Shown here in pieces: positions 5,358 to 7,510 of a stretch of 7,510 bases of DNA (positions are counted from its first letter, which is position 1; each line of letters begins with the position of its first letter). Under the pieces are notes generated by a model that saw only the letters and a list, made by a program, of their open reading frames with translations, searched no databases and was not told where the DNA came from. A program made the position numbers and the translations under genes. This DNA is from an uncultured Thermoleophilia bacterium (GTDB lineage Bacteria; Actinomycetota; Thermoleophilia; UBA2241): contig CAIWHY010000247.1 in assembly GCA_903912585.1 (NCBI GenBank), positions 1 through 7,510 of the forward strand, read 5' to 3'.

Positions 5358-6358
5358 CGGCAGGCGCCTCCGAGACCGGCGAGCGACGGCACCTGATGGT
5401 CGAGGAGCAACTCGTGCGCCGCGGCATCCGCGACGAGGACGTGCTGGCGGCGATGCGCTCCGTGCCGCGACACCTGTTCGTGCCGGCGGGCCTGGCCCCC
5501 GAGGCCTACGCGGATTCGCCGCTTCCCATCGGCCACGGCCAGACGATCTCGCAGCCGTACATGGTGGCCCTGATGACGTCACTGCTCGAGGTGGACGTGC
5601 GCAGCCGCGTGCTCGAGATCGGCTCCGGGTCGGGTTACCAGACGGCAGTGCTGGCGGAGCTCGCCGGCGAGGTCTACTCGATAGAGCGGCTCGTCTCGCT
5701 GGAGGAGGCCGCGCGCGCCGCGCTGGCGCGGCTCGGCTACCACAACACGCACACGGTGATCGGCGACGGCACGCAGGGCTGGCGTGAAGAGGCGCCGTTC
5801 GACGCGATCCTGGTGGCGGCGGCGGCGCCGGAGGCTCCTCCGCCGCTGCTCGAGCAGCTGGCCGACGGCGGCCGGCTCGTGATCCCGCTCGGCCGCCCTT
5901 CGCGTGACCAGACGCTGATGGTGTACGAGCGCAACGGCGATAGCATCGCGGAGCGGAGCGAGACGCGCTGCCGCTTCGTGCCGCTCGTCCCCGACAAGCG
6001 CCGCGAAGAGGGTCCGGCCGCCGTCGCCGCGGCGCCCCGGAAGGCGGCGGCGCCCCGGCCGCGCCGCGCGCCCGGCGAGGAGGTCACGATGAAGACGGTG
6101 AGCGTCGGCGTGCACGGCCGCGTGCAGGGCGTGTACTACCGCGCCAGCGCGCGCCTGGAAGGCGAGCGCCTCGGCTTGCGCGGCTGGGCGCACAACGCGA
6201 GCGACGGCTCCGTCGCTCTGCACCTGCAGGGCGACCCGGCCGCAGTCGACGCCATGCTCGCCTGGTGCCGCGAGGGGCCGCCGGCCGCTCGCGTGAGCAG
6301 GGTCGAGGTAGCGGACGCGGCGACGGACGAAGGCTTGAGCGGATTCGAGGTGAGGTAG
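5354..6358 (+). CDS. pcm: Protein-L-isoaspartate O-methyltransferase fused in frame to acylphosphatase
   Basis: One uninterrupted 334-residue frame contains two complete domains. Residues 1-215 are a full-length PCMT, which methylates isoaspartyl residues with S-adenosylmethionine to start their repair: SVPRHLFVP (36-44), LPIGHGQTISQPYM (57-70), SAM-binding motif I VLEIGSGSGYQTAVL (86-100), YSIERL (108-113), GDGTQGW (137-143), FDAILVAAAAPE (149-160) and the usual end CRFVPLVPDKR (206-216). Residues 246-334 are a full acylphosphatase, which hydrolyses carboxyl phosphates, with GRVQGVYYRASA (255-266) and GWAHNASDGSVAL (277-289). R263 and N281 match the family's catalytic Arg and Asn. The linker (217-245) is Ala/Pro/Arg-rich. 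ATG 5354 overlaps the DUF4126 stop. A perfect Shine-Dalgarno in front of M246 suggests the second domain can also be made alone. I know of no established biochemical link between the two activities. Confidence 0.85.
   Translation: MTAGASETGERRHLMVEEQLVRRGIRDEDVLAAMRSVPRHLFVPAGLAPEAYADSPLPIGHGQTISQPYMVALMTSLLEVDVRSRVLEIGSGSGYQTAVLAELAGEVYSIERLVSLEEAARAALARLGYHNTHTVIGDGTQGWREEAPFDAILVAAAAPEAPPPLLEQLADGGRLVIPLGRPSRDQTLMVYERNGDSIAERSETRCRFVPLVPDKRREEGPAAVAAAPRKAAAPRPRRAPGEEVTMKTVSVGVHGRVQGVYYRASARLEGERLGLRGWAHNASDGSVALHLQGDPAAVDAMLAWCREGPPAARVSRVEVADAATDEGLSGFEVR
6029..6058 (+). repeat. 12-base direct repeat in the fusion linker
   Basis: GCGGCGCCCCGG occurs at 6029-6040 and again at 6047-6058, 18 bases apart and in the same codon phase, each encoding AAPR. 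The linker therefore contains an AAPRKA-AAPRPR duplication, consistent with growth by slippage in GC-rich DNA. Confidence 0.7.
6089..6358 (+). CDS. acyP: Acylphosphatase, possible separate translation product within the fusion frame
   Basis: ATG 6089 is preceded by GAGGAGG (6077-6083) at 5-base spacing, the strongest type of binding site in the window, and would give an 89-residue protein, the normal length of a free acylphosphatase. The start GRVQGVYYR pattern then lies 10-18 residues from the N-terminus, as in single-domain enzymes, with R18 and N36 (own numbering) as the expected catalytic residues. It is either an internal start that yields a free enzyme beside the fusion, or a relic of a formerly separate gene. 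Listed separately because the control signals are real even if the annotated gene is the fusion. Confidence 0.55.
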   Translation: MKTVSVGVHGRVQGVYYRASARLEGERLGLRGWAHNASDGSVALHLQGDPAAVDAMLAWCREGPPAARVSRVEVADAATDEGLSGFEVR

Positions 6359-7039
6359 GTGCCGGACAGCGAGAAGAAGCGCGTGACCGTGGACGACGTG
6401 CGCCGCGACCACGAGGTCAAGGTGTTCATCGCCAAGGCCAACGAGAACCTCGGCATCCTCGGCTACACCGAGCACGGCCCGCGGCACGCGGGCCTCGTGG
6501 CCGACATCGCCGAGAACGTCCTGCTGCGGCTCGGCTTCACCGAGCGCCAGGCGGAACTGGCGGCCGTCGCCGGCTACCTGCACGACATCGGCAACGGCAT
6601 CAACCGGCTCGACCACGGCATCGGCGCGGCGCTGCTCAGCCGGCACGTGCTCAACCGCCTCGGCATGCCGCCGGAGGAGTACGCCGAGGTGATGTGCGCC
6701 ATCGGTAACCACGAGGAGCAGTACGGCGAGGCGGTGAGCCCGCTGGCCGCGGCCGTGATCCTCGGCGACAAGAGCGACGTGCATCACACCCGCGTGCGCG
6801 TCCTCGACCCCGACACGGACGACATCCACGACCGCGTCAACATGGCCACGACGCACTCGTTCCTCAACGTCGACCCGGAGGGCATGACGATCACCCTCGA
6901 GCTCGAGATCGACACGTCCATCATCCAGGTGATGCACTACTTCGAGATCTTCATGGCGCGCATGGCGATGTGCCGGCGCGCGGCCGAGTTCCTGGGCTGC
7001 ACGTTCAGCATCGTGATCAACGGGACGCGCCTGCTGTAG
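6359..7039 (+). CDS. HD-domain metal-dependent phosphohydrolase
   Basis: This 226-residue cytosolic protein carries the HD metal-binding set: H43 in GPRHAGLV, the H75-D76 pair in GYLHDIGNG, further histidines H86 (LDHGIGAAL) and H118 (GNHEEQYG), and an acidic GDKSD (136-140) that can supply the final Asp. Such proteins hydrolyse phosphomonoesters, phosphodiesters or nucleotides, but the substrate here cannot be read. The C-terminal part (HDRVN at 157-161, YFEIFMARMAMCRRAAEFLG at 194-213, then INGTRLL at the end) resembles, from memory, a conserved tail shared by a family of uncharacterised HD proteins in Clostridia and other phyla. GTG 6359 directly abuts the stop of the fusion gene (zero gap), with GAGG motifs at 6347-6350 and 6352-6355, so translation is probably coupled. 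It is the last gene of the DUF4126-PCMT unit. Confidence 0.8.
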   Translation: MPDSEKKRVTVDDVRRDHEVKVFIAKANENLGILGYTEHGPRHAGLVADIAENVLLRLGFTERQAELAAVAGYLHDIGNGINRLDHGIGAALLSRHVLNRLGMPPEEYAEVMCAIGNHEEQYGEAVSPLAAAVILGDKSDVHHTRVRVLDPDTDDIHDRVNMATTHSFLNVDPEGMTITLELEIDTSIIQVMHYFEIFMARMAMCRRAAEFLGCTFSIVINGTRLL

Positions 7040-7120
7040 GCGGCGGCGCGCCGGCCTGCGGGCGGGCGTGGCGGCCGGGTGCGGTATCCTGAGGGCAACG
7101 CGAATGGCGGAGGTGCCACG
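7040..7120 (+). promoter_or_regulatory. Short gap with a possible -10 box (TATCCT)
   Basis: TATCCT at 7085-7090 fits the TANNNT pattern and would start a transcript near 7097, about 24 bases before GTG 7121. No good -35 hexamer is visible. Upstream, CCGGCC (7051-7056) and GGCCGG (7073-7078) could pair around a 16-base loop, but this is too loose to call a terminator. GGAGG at 7109-7113 is the ribosome binding site of the next gene. Confidence 0.35.
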
Positions 7121-7459
7121 GTGGGGAGAGCCCAGAGAATGGCGAAGACAACGGCGCGACGCAGGCGGCGCGGAGGATTCGTCTTCGGCGCGCTGGCCGG
7201 CGCCGCGGCGGGGCTGCTGCTCGCGCCCCGGAGCGGCAAGGAGACGCGCGCGCAGCTCTTCGGCGAGGGCGGCTTTGGCGACCAGGTCGACCGGGTCAGG
7301 GGCGCGCTGGGCGCCGGCAAGGACTCCGCCGCCGACCAGTCCGAGGCGCTCAAGCGCAAGATCGAGGAGACCCGCGAGCGCCTGCGGCAGCAGGTCGCCG
7401 AAGGCGACGACGCGCCGCCAGAGGACACCGCTCCGGCAGGCGATACCGCGGCGGAGTGA
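7121..7459 (+). CDS. YtxH domain-containing small protein
   Basis: This 112-residue protein has a basic N-terminus (RRRRRGG, 13-19), a short hydrophobic glycine/alanine helix, and the family signature GALAGAAAGLLLAPRSGKETR (split over 23-43). A charged helical stretch (70-93) and an acidic Ala/Pro tail follow. YtxH-family proteins are small, membrane-associated, often stress-linked proteins of unknown biochemical role. Two starts are possible. GTG 7121 is chosen because GGAGG (7109-7113) sits 7 bases upstream. ATG 7139 would remove six residues and has only GGGGAG (7123-7128) 10 bases away. A fragment of a similarly Ala-rich protein sits at the left edge of the window. The gene probably has its own promoter. 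Confidence 0.75.
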   Translation: MGRAQRMAKTTARRRRRGGFVFGALAGAAAGLLLAPRSGKETRAQLFGEGGFGDQVDRVRGALGAGKDSAADQSEALKRKIEETRERLRQQVAEGDDAPPEDTAPAGDTAAE

Positions 7460-7469
7460 GCGGATCCGC

Positions 7470-7510
7470 GTGACGAAGAACCGGCTGAGGGCGGCGGCCG
7501 CGCTCGGTGC
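7470..7510 (+). CDS. Start of an unidentified gene (partial)
   Basis: GTG 7470 opens a frame that runs off the window after 13 full codons, 10 bases after the YtxH stop, with GCGGA (7460-7464) as a modest binding site. The visible residues, MTKNRLRAAAALG, show a basic start leading into small hydrophobic residues, as in a signal peptide or first membrane helix. Nothing more can be said. Confidence 0.4.
   Translation, partial: MTKNRLRAAAALG

Noticed and set aside
7104..7140. ATG 7104 as a start of an alternative small ORF.
   Set aside because: Its frame differs from the YtxH frame, it has no binding site, and it overlaps the GGAGG that serves GTG 7121.
1..7510. tRNA, rRNA, CRISPR array, insertion sequence, phage or toxin-antitoxin genes.
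   Set aside because: I looked for cloverleaf-like tails, spaced direct repeats, terminal inverted repeats with transposase motifs and short toxin-type ORF pairs, and found none that hold up by eye.

Overview
This is a GC-rich window (about 70% G+C by eye) with every supported gene on the + strand. It shows strong GGAGG-type ribosome binding sites, frequent GTG starts, almost no A/T at third codon positions and TANNNT-type -10 boxes. This fits a high-GC Gram-positive (Actinomycetota). A deep lineage such as Thermoleophilia or Coriobacteriia is my guess from the gene mix (split class I fumarase, membrane-anchored peptide-type binding protein, DUF917 enzyme). The sequence alone does not prove the lineage. 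I see no tRNA, rRNA, CRISPR array, transposase or phage gene.

Layout, left to right: (1) the 3' end of an alanine-rich helical protein (1-152). (2) A two-gene unit for a split iron-sulfur class I fumarase, alpha (178-1029) and beta (1047-1604). (3) A 181-base gap (1605-1785) with a GC-rich hairpin, a consensus TTGACA box and an inverted repeat built on CAGTCCC/GGGACTG. (4) A family-5 extracellular solute-binding protein held by a C-terminal membrane helix (1786-3618), followed 7 bases later by a DUF917 / S-methyl-thiohydantoin-desulfurase-like protein (3626-4726). (5) A short gap with a good -10 box that places transcription start on a five-codon mini-ORF. (6) A tightly packed unit: DUF4126 membrane protein (4776-5357), an in-frame fusion of protein-L-isoaspartate O-methyltransferase and acylphosphatase (5354-6358), and an HD-domain phosphohydrolase (6359-7039). 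The joints are an ATGA overlap and a zero-base gap. (7) A YtxH-type small membrane-associated protein (7121-7459) and the first codons of another gene (7470 to the end).

How the genes work together: the fumarase subunits form one TCA-cycle enzyme. The binding protein and DUF917 protein look like a capture-and-degrade pair for an imported compound, possibly a hydantoin or modified amino acid, but no permease or ATPase is in view. The DUF4126-PCMT-acylphosphatase-HD unit looks like a housekeeping or damage-control operon, because PCMT repairs isoaspartyl residues and acylphosphatase removes carboxyl phosphates.

The most unusual feature is the PCMT-acylphosphatase joint. The two domains share one reading frame through an Ala/Pro/Arg linker. 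The acylphosphatase part keeps its own ATG and a perfect Shine-Dalgarno, and a TGA in the neighbouring frame overlaps that ATG as ATGA. This suggests a recent fusion by a one-base frameshift of a formerly overlapping gene pair, or a sequencing error, or dual expression. I found no clear-cut unknown defence or mobile system here.
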